Assembly (NCBI RefSeq): GCF_002831565.1
Contig: NZ_CP025096.1
Span: 5,467,391 to 5,531,390, forward strand
DNA: 64,000 nt
Source: Spirosoma pollinicola
GTDB lineage: Bacteria > Bacteroidota > Bacteroidia > Cytophagales > Spirosomataceae
Direction of reading: 5' to 3'
The translations under genes and the position numbers were made by a program. The notes beneath the pieces were generated by a model. It was not told the origin of the DNA. It saw only the letters and a list, made by a program, of their open reading frames with translations, and made no database searches. Below are positions 54,679 to 62,945 of the stretch, piece by piece; within the stretch, counting starts at the first letter, position 1, and every line of letters starts with the position of its first letter.

Positions 54679-55369
54679 ATGGCGTTTATCCAGACAGATA
54701 CCTTTACAATACGCGGCTACGAATGTGATGCCTTCGGGCGAATGAGTATTCCGGCCCTGATGAACCTGATGCAGGAATCGGCCAATCGAAATGCTATCGA
54801 CTACGGCATCGGCATTGCCGATTTGGGTCAACGGGGCTTTGGCTGGATGCTGATGCGGTTTTGCCTGCGGATGCACCAATACCCGCGCTATGGCGATACA
54901 ATTCAGTTGATGACCTACCCCACCACGGTCGATAAGTATTTTATTCACCGCGACTTTCGGATAGTGGCCGAAGATGGAACGCTGCTGGCCGACGCCGGTA
55001 GTACATGGCTGGTGTTCAGTATGGAAAAGCGGAGTATGGTTCCCCTACCCGATTTCATTCGTCGGCCAAACAATTCCCTTCGTTCCAACGGATACCAAAC
55101 GGGTACAGGTCGGCTGGTTGAGCATCGACCAGAATAAGCACGTCAATAATGTGGCGTATGTGCAGTGGTTAATCGAATCCATTGACACCGAGACATTACA
55201 ATCGCGGGAAATTGCCGAAATTGATTTAGTTTACCGCATCGAAAGCCACTGGCACGATTGGCTGGATGTTCAAACCGCCATAGAAACGACAGACGCGCTG
55301 CTACATCGAATCGTTCAAACCGAATCGGGCAAAGATGTGATCCTGGCGAGAAGCCGCTGGCGTTCCAGC
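54679..55369 (+). pseudogene. Acyl-ACP thioesterase, interrupted by a frameshift
   Basis: The N-terminal hotdog domain is read from ATG 54679 (TDTFTIRGYECDAFGRMSIP) to about 55065. The second hotdog domain, with QVGWLSIDQNKHVNNVAYV and YRIESHWHDWLDVQ, is read in the next frame from about 55065 to 55369. Removing one base near 55064-55072 (an AAA run in CCAAACAA) would restore a FatA/PF01643-like enzyme that releases fatty acids from ACP. The shift may be real or a sequencing error. The restored frame runs on into the next gene without a stop. Confidence 0.78.
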
Positions 55370-56332
55370 ATGACAAAAACAACCATGACCACTTCAACAA
55401 ATAAACCAACCACAACTACTGTCGACGCTGTGATGAGCGGCCTGATGCGCCGGTACAGCGAACGCGTTCCCGATGTACATAAAGTACTGGACTCTATGGT
55501 TAAGGAAGGGATTATCCAGTCTCCGGGCGACGTGGAGAATGATCACATTGCCTTCCGAACGATGGGTGTACCGAATCTGGGAATAGCCTCGTTCGAGAAA
55601 ATTTTTATGCATTATGGCTACGAACGGCGCGACGAATTTAACTTCGTCGGCAAGAAATTAACGGCTTACTGGTACAGCCCGCCCGGCGTGGATTCGCCCC
55701 GCGTGGACTCGCCCCGGCCTGATCTTCCCCGCATTTTCGTTAGTGAACTGCGCGTGCATGAATTGTCGGAGGAAGCGCAACGAATTATTCACAAATACAC
55801 CGACACTGTAAAAAGTGACCCCGTCGATTCGCTGAACCTGGACGATGCCGAAGCCGTTGACCAGTTCCTGCACCAGCCGCTTTGGGAAACGCCCACCCTG
55901 GTCGACTACCAAACATTACTGGCCGAAAGTGAATATGCGGCCTGGGTGATCTACAACCGCTATTACCTGAATCATTTTACCATCAGCGTGCATAATCTGA
56001 AAGCGGGTTATAACACCATCGATGCGTTCGTTGCCTTTCTTGAAGAACAGGGACTGAAACTCAATTCGGCGGGGGGCACTATTAAAGTAAGCCCGGATGG
56101 CGACCTGCGGCAAGCCTCTACCGTTGCCCAGATGATCGACGCCGAATTCGCAAATGGCGACATTTTCCGCATTGCGGGCTCCTACGTCGAATTTGCCGAA
56201 CGGCGTATACTGCCGCCATTCAGGGACTTACCTGCTGACCAGATCACCCGCCAGCACCGACGCGAAGGGTTCGAAACCGGCAACGCCGACAAGATTTTTG
56301 AAAGTACGTTTACGACCCAAACGGGTAGATAG
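55370..56332 (+). CDS. 2-oxoadipate dioxygenase/decarboxylase-like protein (DUF1338, HglS-like)
   Basis: A protein of about 320 residues from ATG 55370 (MTKTTMTTSTNK); ATG 55385 is another option. It has the DUF1338 core: VMSGLMRRYSERVPDV, ENDHIAFRTMG with the first metal histidine, and HNLKAGYNTIDAFVAFLEEQ later. HglS enzymes convert 2-oxoadipate to 2-hydroxyglutarate in lysine breakdown with Fe(II) and oxygen. The same frame is open upstream through the thioesterase C-terminus. Confidence 0.87.
   Translation: MTKTTMTTSTNKPTTTTVDAVMSGLMRRYSERVPDVHKVLDSMVKEGIIQSPGDVENDHIAFRTMGVPNLGIASFEKIFMHYGYERRDEFNFVGKKLTAYWYSPPGVDSPRVDSPRPDLPRIFVSELRVHELSEEAQRIIHKYTDTVKSDPVDSLNLDDAEAVDQFLHQPLWETPTLVDYQTLLAESEYAAWVIYNRYYLNHFTISVHNLKAGYNTIDAFVAFLEEQGLKLNSAGGTIKVSPDGDLRQASTVAQMIDAEFANGDIFRIAGSYVEFAERRILPPFRDLPADQITRQHRREGFETGNADKIFESTFTTQTGR
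55687..55716 (+). repeat. 15-bp tandem repeat inside the DUF1338 gene
   Basis: Two copies of a 15-bp unit (55687-55701 and 55702-55716, one difference) encode VDSPR twice, followed by the looser PDLPR. It is a loop insertion between strands and should not disturb the fold. Confidence 0.85.
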
Positions 56333-56338
56333 TTTACC

Positions 56339-56394
56339 GTATTCGGTTTACGATTTATGGTACGTCTGCTAACCATAAACCATAAATCGAATAC
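56339..56394. repeat. Quasi-palindrome of the TTTACGGTTTAT type (second copy)
   Basis: Arms 56339-56361 and 56372-56394 pair with 3 mismatches over 23 nt. Related in word content to 29248-29337. It lies just after the DUF1338 stop codon. Confidence 0.7.
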
Positions 56395-56413
56395 CTTTTA
56401 ACTCTTTCGCTCC

Positions 56414-57250
56414 ATGAGTTTAAAATCTACCTTTTTACTTGCCGGGCTGCTGGTCTGTAGCCTGATTTCGCTGGGACAGAAACCTGCGCCGGTAGGGCTG
56501 CAACTGTATAGTTTCCGCAACCAGTTTGCGAAGGATGTGCCGGGAACGCTGGCCAAAGTGAAAGAGATGGGCTTTCGGGAAGCAGAAATTGCCGGAACCT
56601 ATGGCCTGAGTCTGGATGATTTTCGTAAACTTCTTGATCAGAACGGCATTAAAGCCATTAGCACAGGGGCAAGCTTTGAGGATTTGGATAATAACGTACC
56701 GAAAATCCTGACAGAAGCGAGAGCACTAGGCGTTAAGTATGTCGTGTGCACCTGGATTCCTCATGGAGGAGATGCGTTTACTATTTACGATGCCGACCGG
56801 GCCATCGACGTGTTCAACACGGCTGGGAGACTATTAGCCCAGAATGGCATTACGCTCTGTTACCATAATCATGGGTACGAATTTCAAACCTACAAAGACG
56901 GTACTTTTTTTGACTACATGGCAGAGAATCTTGACCCTAAATCGGTTAGTTTCGAGATGGATGTGTTTTGGGTGAAAGCGCCCGGTTATGACCCGGTTGC
57001 ACTGTTGCAGAAATATCACAAACGGTTTCTGCTGATGCACCTGAAAGACCGTAAACCCGGCACGCCCGATAGCAACAACGGGCACTCCGACGTGGAGTCG
57101 AATGTAATTCTGGGGCAGGGCGATGTAGGTATTGCCGCGATTATGAAACAGGCTAAAAAGTCGGGTGTGAAACACTTCTTTATTGAAGATGAATCGTCGC
57201 GCTCGATGGAACAAATGGCTCCAAGCCTAGCCTTTTTATCGGGTTTGTAA
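56414..57250 (+). CDS. Secreted sugar phosphate isomerase/epimerase-like TIM-barrel protein
   Basis: A 278-residue AP-endonuclease-2-type TIM barrel with a signal peptide (about 1-20, ending LISLGQ). Conserved pieces are VGLQLYSFRNQF, MGFREAEIAGTYG, CYHNHGYEF, SFEMDVFWVKAPG and LLMHLKDRKPG, with metal-binding His and Glu/Asp in these strands. It lies 81 bp after the DUF1338 gene on the same strand. Related periplasmic proteins in Bacteroidota take part in sugar breakdown; the substrate is unknown. Confidence 0.88.
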   Translation: MSLKSTFLLAGLLVCSLISLGQKPAPVGLQLYSFRNQFAKDVPGTLAKVKEMGFREAEIAGTYGLSLDDFRKLLDQNGIKAISTGASFEDLDNNVPKILTEARALGVKYVVCTWIPHGGDAFTIYDADRAIDVFNTAGRLLAQNGITLCYHNHGYEFQTYKDGTFFDYMAENLDPKSVSFEMDVFWVKAPGYDPVALLQKYHKRFLLMHLKDRKPGTPDSNNGHSDVESNVILGQGDVGIAAIMKQAKKSGVKHFFIEDESSRSMEQMAPSLAFLSGL

Positions 57251-57307
57251 CAGGCGTTTAAACGCAAACGGCGCAAAGAGCGCCATTCTTTTCACTGCGT
57301 AAAGTCT

Positions 57308-57751
57308 CTATTTCTTTTGTCCGGCGTAGACTTCCCGGTAAGTAATACCCTGGTCGGTGTAGGAGTAATCAATGGTGAACGTTTTCCCGTCCGTAGAACC
57401 TATTTTATTGGCCCCGTAGTAAATGTCGTACGGGGATGTGGTCCCCTTCAGTTTCAATTGACCAAACGTGTCGTTAAAATCACTAAACCCTGTCTGTTTG
57501 ATGGTATAGGTTGTATATACGACCGTTGCCGAATCCCGCCGGACCGTAATTGCACCTGATACGGCCGCTGCTCCAGTAATAGGAAGCGCAAGATTATAGA
57601 TACTAACGCCCGCCGAATCATACCGCAGCGTGCTCATTTCATAGGTCCCGGCCACTTGGGTAGCTGGATCGCTTGGAGCAATGTCATTTTTTTTGCTACA
57701 AGCGGCAATAATTACTGTAATAAGGACAAGCAGGGCGTATCGTATTTTCAT
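57308..57751 (-). CDS. Hypothetical lipoprotein
   Basis: A 147-residue lipoprotein with a signal peptide and lipobox IIAAC followed by SKKND. The mature part is beta-rich (VAGTYEMSTLRYDSAG; KTFTIDYSYTDQG) and lipocalin-like, as in the gene at 42255. No enzymatic motif is visible and the family is not recognised. Confidence 0.72.
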   Translation of the reverse strand: MKIRYALLVLITVIIAACSKKNDIAPSDPATQVAGTYEMSTLRYDSAGVSIYNLALPITGAAAVSGAITVRRDSATVVYTTYTIKQTGFSDFNDTFGQLKLKGTTSPYDIYYGANKIGSTDGKTFTIDYSYTDQGITYREVYAGQKK

Positions 57752-57816
57752 CGCTAATTACCTTTTTTAGTATATACGCTATTTTACAACCTTTGGTGGC
57801 GTCAAACAAAAACTAT

Positions 57817-58902
57817 TTAAGAAACGGCTTTACAAATGGCTAAGATCTGATCGGTTACTCGCTTAATATCCTCCAGCTCATGAAAAGCACTAATCACAAT
57901 ACGAGTATTGGCCCGGTGGGCAGCGGTTGGATAAGCAAATGAGTAAATTAATATACTGTGCTGTAGCAAGTCTGCATACAATTCATCGTGTTCTGTGAAG
58001 AAAACCGGGTAGCCCTCAGCATGTTGAAAAAGCCCGGTGGGCAGCAACAGTTCTTCGGCCAGTTGTATGTTCCGTTGCAGTCGCTCGTAACCTTCGGCAT
58101 ACAAGTTATCGGCCTGTAAGTAAGCGTCCAGGCAGGCGGGGACCATCGGCGAGCAAGCCCCAAAAAAGGCCGTCTGACGTATCGTTTTTATCGTGTCGGC
58201 ATCGCCAAAAACCATTCCTCCCGGCAGGCCCATTCCCTTGGCCAGCGAGCCGGTCCCTAACAGGCATATTGGCCCACCAGCCCGGCTCGGATTTCGCGGA
58301 ATCTGCGGCCAGATACCACGTCCATTATTGAGTACACCCAACCCATGCGAATCATCGACAACCAGCGTAATGGGCCGGTTGTCGGGTAGGTTGTTGACCC
58401 ACTCGAAATTGTAATAGTCTGAACAAACCGCATCGAGTGAGTTGGTTAGAATAGCCACCGGGCCGGGCGGCAGAGCGTTTACAAGATCGGGGAGTTGGTC
58501 TATCCAGTCGGCAAAGGACAGTTGGGGTATAGTAACCGTGGGTGCATGCCAAAGTGCCGGATGGGCATGAGGAGCATACAGGAAACTGGCAGTCTGACTC
58601 CGCAGCCAGTTTATGATCACCTGCCCGGCCATCATCCCCGACGAGAGCGTCAGGGCGGCTTCGGCTCCCGTTCGGGCGGCCAGTTTCGCTTCGGCTTCTT
58701 CGTAGACGCCAATGCGTACATTACCATTTCGGGAGCTGCCAAAAACAGTGCCGTAGCGGTACATACTCTCGGTCATTAACCGATGAAAAGTTGGGTGCTG
58801 GGGTATGCCCAAATAAGCCGTACCACTAAAAAAAAGATACTCTTGACCGTTGTGAGCTATCGTTCGGTTGGGCAGTTGATCTATGTGAAAAATCTCACTC
58901 AT
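57817..58902 (-). CDS. PLP-dependent aminotransferase class I/II protein (AONS/KBL-like)
   Basis: A 361-residue fold-type I enzyme. It has LTLSSGMMAGQVIINWL, the PLP-site VVDDSHGLGVLNNGRGI, and the Schiff-base lysine in GTGSLAKGMGLPGG. This is the alpha-oxoamine synthase group (8-amino-7-oxononanoate synthase, aminoketobutyrate ligase). It overlaps the dipeptide epimerase gene by 4 bp, and no bio genes are nearby, so a role in biotin synthesis is doubtful. Confidence 0.85.
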   Translation of the reverse strand: MSEIFHIDQLPNRTIAHNGQEYLFFSGTAYLGIPQHPTFHRLMTESMYRYGTVFGSSRNGNVRIGVYEEAEAKLAARTGAEAALTLSSGMMAGQVIINWLRSQTASFLYAPHAHPALWHAPTVTIPQLSFADWIDQLPDLVNALPPGPVAILTNSLDAVCSDYYNFEWVNNLPDNRPITLVVDDSHGLGVLNNGRGIWPQIPRNPSRAGGPICLLGTGSLAKGMGLPGGMVFGDADTIKTIRQTAFFGACSPMVPACLDAYLQADNLYAEGYERLQRNIQLAEELLLPTGLFQHAEGYPVFFTEHDELYADLLQHSILIYSFAYPTAAHRANTRIVISAFHELEDIKRVTDQILAICKAVS

Positions 58903-59921
58903 TCGCTTGTCAATAAATTCACCCCTGTGCCATTTTCAGTGGCGTAAACGACTTTGCCATAGTCAAATGTAACGCCCGTGGCGGGGTCGTTGGCAATAAG
59001 CATCGCCCCATCCAGATCGGCATAATCGAGCAGTGGAAGCAGTTGCGCTATGGCCGAAATACCCACACTCGACTCGGTCATGCAGCCAACCATAACCTGT
59101 AAACCCAGTTCGCGCGCACGACTGATCATACGCCGGGCGGGTGTCAGCCCTCCACATTTGGTAAGCTTGATATTAACGCCGTGAAAGTAGCCTGCGCACC
59201 GGTCAACATCGCTTTCAACAATGCAACTCTCATCGGCAATGATGGGCAAGGCACTCCGTTCATAGACATTTTTTGCCCCATCCCAATCATCGGCGGGGAG
59301 TGGCTGCTCAATAAATTCAACACCTAATTGCTTCAATACCTCCGATTTCCGGATGGTATCGGCGGCTGTCCAGCCGCAGTTGGCATCGACCCGAAACACC
59401 GCATCGGAATATTCCCGAAGGCTGCTCACGAGCCTTATATCCATATCGGGCCGCCCTAATTTTATTTTGTAGAGCGGCCAGGGGCGTTCCTGCATTTTCT
59501 CAACCATCCGTTGGGGCGTGTCGAGCCCAATCGTATAATCTGTAATCGGGCTATTGGCCGGGTTCAGGTTCCAGAGTTTATAGAGCGGTTGGTGCTGCCG
59601 TTTGGCCCATAAATCCCATGCCGCCTGATCGAGCGCACAGAGGGCAAATGGGTTTTGGGCCAGAAAAGGCTGCATATCGGCCCAGAAGGTTTCCGGGTCT
59701 GTGAGGGAGGACGTTTCGACACGATTGCGAATCGCTTCGAGCGCGGCCACCATGCCGTCAATGGTAATGCCATAATAGCGGGTGGCCGTGGCCTCGCCAA
59801 ACCCGCTGTACTGGCCATCGCGCAGTTCCACGATTAGTGTTGGCTGCACGTCGCGGCTATCATGCGCAATAGTAAAGGTGTGATTCAGGCGCAGATCCAC
59901 CCGATGAAAGAGCAATTGCAT
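58899..59921 (-). CDS. Dipeptide epimerase (L-Ala-D/L-Glu epimerase-like)
   Basis: A 340-residue enolase-superfamily enzyme. The KxK base is in LYKIKLGRPD, the metal ligands in FRVDANCGW, EFIEQPLP and IIADESC, the second lysine in NIKLTKCGG, and the substrate motif in GCMTESSVG plus DLDG. It epimerises dipeptides such as L-Ala-D-Glu from peptidoglycan turnover. It overlaps the AONS-like gene by 4 bp. Confidence 0.93.
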   Translation of the reverse strand: MQLLFHRVDLRLNHTFTIAHDSRDVQPTLIVELRDGQYSGFGEATATRYYGITIDGMVAALEAIRNRVETSSLTDPETFWADMQPFLAQNPFALCALDQAAWDLWAKRQHQPLYKLWNLNPANSPITDYTIGLDTPQRMVEKMQERPWPLYKIKLGRPDMDIRLVSSLREYSDAVFRVDANCGWTAADTIRKSEVLKQLGVEFIEQPLPADDWDGAKNVYERSALPIIADESCIVESDVDRCAGYFHGVNIKLTKCGGLTPARRMISRARELGLQVMVGCMTESSVGISAIAQLLPLLDYADLDGAMLIANDPATGVTFDYGKVVYATENGTGVNLLTSE

Positions 59922-59949
59922 TCGGTAAAGATAGAAAAAAGGGAGGCCC

Positions 59950-60600
59950 TTACAATTCCACTAAACCGTGTCGCATCGCTTCCAGCACCATGCCTACGCG
60001 CGTTTTGACGTTCATTTTCTGGAAAACAACTTCGCGATAGCCATCTACGGTACGCGGACTAACGAACATTTTTTCGGCTATTTCACTATAAGTCAATTCA
60101 CTACACGCGATTTTCAAAAATTCAAGTTCGCGACTATTCAGGTTAAAGGGTAAATTATGGCCATTTTCGGCAGGAGCGTTCAGGTTCCGAATGAGCTGTG
60201 TTGTCAGGAAATCGGAATAATAAAAACCCTTGATCATGATCTCATCCAGCGCCCGTCGAAATTCTGTTGGGCGGCACCCTTTAAGCAGGTACCCTCTGGC
60301 CCCATTTCGTATCATCTTGACTATGTGCTCTTCGCGATCATCCATCGACAGGGCCAGCACTTTTATGGCCGGATATAACTGCCGAAGGCAAAGAGCGGTC
60401 TCAAACCCGTCCATTTCCGGCATGCTCACGTCCAGCAAAACAATGTCAGGAAGTTGGTTCGCAAGAGCCAGTTGATCGAGTAAATCGCGGCCATTTTCGG
60501 CCACGAGCAACACATCATACTCCTCAAACTTGCGGATCATATCAGACAAAGCTGCCGCTACTAAATGGTGATCATCAGCAATGGCTATTGATACGGGCAT
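59950..60600 (-). CDS. NarL/LuxR-type response regulator
   Basis: A 216-residue regulator. The receiver has the phospho-aspartate in IVLLDVSMPEMDGF and the lysine in GYLLKGCRPTEF. The C-terminal LuxR HTH is LTYSEIAEKMFVSPRTVDGY. It is the likely partner of the histidine kinase encoded 187 bp upstream on the same strand. Its targets are unknown and could include the adjacent peptide gene or the dipeptide epimerase pair 28 bp downstream. Confidence 0.93.
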   Translation of the reverse strand: MPVSIAIADDHHLVAAALSDMIRKFEEYDVLLVAENGRDLLDQLALANQLPDIVLLDVSMPEMDGFETALCLRQLYPAIKVLALSMDDREEHIVKMIRNGARGYLLKGCRPTEFRRALDEIMIKGFYYSDFLTTQLIRNLNAPAENGHNLPFNLNSRELEFLKIACSELTYSEIAEKMFVSPRTVDGYREVVFQKMNVKTRVGMVLEAMRHGLVEL

Positions 60601-60787
60601 AGGATTGGTAACGTAGATGTAAATTGCTAGCTGAAAAATAGAAAGCTAAACCTAACCACACAATACCCTATTAAACTATTTTAACCTAAAAAGAATCAAT
60701 TCTATCTCTTTAGTATACTATAAATATACATTAGTACTAATAAAAAATTACAATGTTGATATAACCACGATTGACTATCGTTGCAAA

Positions 60788-61588
60788 CTATTGGCTGCGA
60801 GGCATTCGGATGTCAACGCGGGTGCCCGCTCCGGGTTGGCTGGTAATCACACAGGTTCCCCCGAGCAGCGTGGCCCTTCGGTAGAGATTAGTCAAGCCAG
60901 ATCCTGCTTCATCAAGTTGCCGGGCAGTGGCTTTCTGAACACTAAAACCCCGGCCATCATCGCTGATTGTCAGGATAAAACTATCGGATTTAAAGTCGGC
61001 CAAAACGTGTAAATTCTTGGCCTGAGCATGTTTAAGGGCATTATTAAGTGACTCTTGCGTCATTCGGAGCAGGACGATTTCTACCTGTTCTCCCAGTATA
61101 TAGGGTTCTCCTAGAGTACTTAATTCGGCCTGTATCCGGCCAGTTCGTTGAATCCGCTCCAGTTCGAGTGTTAGGCTGGGCAATAGACCAAACCGACGAA
61201 CGGTATCGTGGTCGAGTGTTTTGGATAGTGTACGAACGTCAGCAATAACCGTTCGGACCAGATCCCGGGTTTGCAGAACAGCCGCCTGCTGGGTAGGTTC
61301 AGCGACCTCATCTTCAAGGGCGTTCAGGCGCATAACCACTACGGTGAGCAGTTGCCCAACGTTATCGTGCAGGTCATTGGCAACCTGCTGAAGCGTCTGA
61401 TTCTGAATCTCGATCTGTGACTGGAGAAGTTCGCGCTGGTAGAGGTTCTTCATCTGCTCTTTGTCTTGCAGATAGCGCATATACTGGCGTTGATGCATCA
61501 AAACGAAAGCAATGGGTGCCAACGTGATGAGCAACAAAAATACCGTAGCAATACTAACGAGTTCTATCTCTCCGGTAAGGTTTTGCAT
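60788..61588 (-). CDS. Sensor histidine kinase (HisKA_3/NarX-like)
   Basis: A protein of about 266 residues from ATG 61588 (MQNLTGEIELVS); an in-frame start at 61615 would lengthen it by nine residues. One membrane helix (about 10-31) precedes a coiled coil, then the phosphorylation helix NDLHDNVGQLLTVVV and the ATPase domain (NNALKHAQ, SDDGRGFS, GSGLTNLYRRATLLGG). It has no extracytoplasmic sensor domain, so sensing probably involves the 7-TM protein whose gene it overlaps by 25 bp. Confidence 0.93.
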   Translation of the reverse strand: MQNLTGEIELVSIATVFLLLITLAPIAFVLMHQRQYMRYLQDKEQMKNLYQRELLQSQIEIQNQTLQQVANDLHDNVGQLLTVVVMRLNALEDEVAEPTQQAAVLQTRDLVRTVIADVRTLSKTLDHDTVRRFGLLPSLTLELERIQRTGRIQAELSTLGEPYILGEQVEIVLLRMTQESLNNALKHAQAKNLHVLADFKSDSFILTISDDGRGFSVQKATARQLDEAGSGLTNLYRRATLLGGTCVITSQPGAGTRVDIRMPRSQ

Positions 61589-62211
61589 CGCATACCAATA
61601 AAAAAGTAAACGCACATCACCAGAAAAACGGCATTATGGATTTTCCATACGATACCGATGTTGACCAAATTACGGCTTACCAACGTATTGTAGGTTAGGA
61701 AGATAAAGAAGTTGCTGGCGTAATACGTGAAGATACCGTTGACGTACCAAAAATCCCTAACCTTTAAAATATTTTCCCTGGGCTGGCCAGATAATTGTTG
61801 CCCATAATAGGACAAGCAGCCAAGGGTGATTAATGAACTAACGGCTCCAAACGGCACACTGGTAAAAGTACCTACTGTACTCGATACCTGTAAGGTATAC
61901 ATTAAGTTTAGTTGATACAGGCTAACAAGGCCCATGATGAGCCGCTTCAGTACTGGCGAGGCATAAAGCCGGGCGAAATACAGCGATAAAATGAAATAAG
62001 ACCAGGAAAAATTGAGGGAGTAAGCAAATAGATTATCCCTTTCTAGCTCATTCAGGAGATTGGCATAGCCGTTAAAAAAAAACTGACAGCATAAATAACA
62101 GACAATATAATCCCTCCCCGGTCGACGCATCGTGGAAACGGCCATGATGAGCAACAGCAGAGGAGGGACTGTATCGAAATAATCAATGGCTTTTGCAACG
62201 AATGGCCACAT
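61564..62211 (-). CDS. Seven-TM membrane protein, possible sensor partner of the kinase
   Basis: A 215-residue hydrophobic protein with about seven predicted helices. Among them are the segments around YIVCYLCCQFFFNGYAN, SLNFSWSYFILSLYFARL, VSSLITLGCLSYYG and IHNAVFLVMCVYFFIG. It has no known domain. The gene overlaps the kinase gene and follows the small GG-motif peptide gene by 40 bp on the same strand. A receptor role is inference. Confidence 0.75.
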   Translation of the reverse strand: MWPFVAKAIDYFDTVPPLLLLIMAVSTMRRPGRDYIVCYLCCQFFFNGYANLLNELERDNLFAYSLNFSWSYFILSLYFARLYASPVLKRLIMGLVSLYQLNLMYTLQVSSTVGTFTSVPFGAVSSLITLGCLSYYGQQLSGQPRENILKVRDFWYVNGIFTYYASNFFIFLTYNTLVSRNLVNIGIVWKIHNAVFLVMCVYFFIGMRCKTLPER

Positions 62212-62251
62212 TAGAGTAAATCAGCTATTTGATACGTGGACAACATGCCGG

Positions 62252-62467
62252 TCAACCACAACCGGGAGGGCGAGGGCAACCGTTAATTTCCGAGCCGCCC
62301 TTTTCGCTAACATCGCCCGTTTTTTGACAACGGGCAATAACCGTTGCCGGAAAAATACTGTCTTTGCCCATGCTAAAAGCCAGTTGGACAAGTACCTCAT
62401 CCTGATCATCCGGAGATTCGTCAATCAACGCCTTCAGTCTTACTTTATTGAATACAAATTCTAACAT
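62252..62467 (-). CDS. Small protein with GG motif and Cys-Pro tail, candidate signal or RiPP-like peptide
   Basis: A 71-residue protein. The N-terminal part is charged (KALIDESPDDQDEVLVQLA); near the end the sequence DVSEKGG is followed by a short SEINGCPRPPGCG tail with two cysteines flanking prolines. This resembles double-glycine leader peptides with a Cys-containing core. It is 40 bp upstream of the 7-TM gene in the same direction. No peptidase-containing ABC transporter is in the window, so the export idea is untested. It could simply be a small cytoplasmic protein. Confidence 0.5.
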   Translation of the reverse strand: MLEFVFNKVRLKALIDESPDDQDEVLVQLAFSMGKDSIFPATVIARCQKTGDVSEKGGSEINGCPRPPGCG

Positions 62468-62766
62468 AGCAGTGAGGTTTAAAAAAGTTAAGGCAATAGT
62501 TTCAGGAAGCTAACAAGGTCGGGTAGGAATTAAAAATAAAATTGATGCGATTTAGTCAAAGTTTTACAGCTAGTCCATTGATTATCAATTATTAAAACCA
62601 ATTTAAACAAGTATTCTCAGAATAAATACGGGAATTTTCCCGTATCCGTTACCGTAATTCTCCCCCCTTATAATGGGCAATTCTCCCCTATCCTTTTAGT
62701 CCTACATCTATCATCTTTGTAGAGTTATTTCTATCTACATCCACCCACATCACCTTCCTGATAATA

Positions 62767-62796
62767 CAGACCGCCGGGTATTTACCCGGCGGTCTG
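62767..62796. other. Perfect 12-bp hairpin in the purQ upstream region
   Basis: Stem 62767-62778 with 62785-62796 and a 6-nt loop, GC-rich. No T-run follows in either direction, so its role (terminator remnant or regulatory stem) is open. Confidence 0.6.
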
Positions 62797-62906
62797 TCTG
62801 TGTTAAGCCCTATTTGTAGCGCTAGAAAGCTGAGGCAACGTCGATCTAACTGGTGATCTTCGTGCAGAAGACAATGACTGAGTCGTAGAAGTAGCGATTG
62901 AACTGT

Positions 62907-62914
62907 TATCTTTG
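62907..62914 (+). promoter_or_regulatory. -7 promoter element of purQ
   Basis: TATCTTTG matches TAnnTTTG, 32 bp before ATG 62946. The -33 box is weak. Confidence 0.6.
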
Positions 62915-62945
62915 TGAATTACTTCGATTTAGCAATTCTCCCGCT

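Larger units (their letters stand above)
62468..62945. promoter_or_regulatory. Intergenic region between the peptide gene and purQ
   Basis: About 480 bp. It is AT-rich up to about 62750, then has a 12-bp perfect hairpin (62767-62778 with 62785-62796) and the -7 element of purQ. The promoter of the peptide/7-TM/kinase genes must lie in the AT-rich part on the minus strand. Confidence 0.55.

Noticed and set aside
57817-58902. bioF (biotin synthesis)
   Set aside because: No bio genes nearby, and coupling to a dipeptide epimerase; the wider family fits equally well.
62221-62424. Alternative 67-codon minus-strand frame over the GG-motif peptide
   Set aside because: The 71-codon frame has the better composition and a plausible peptide end; this one is a shifted shadow.
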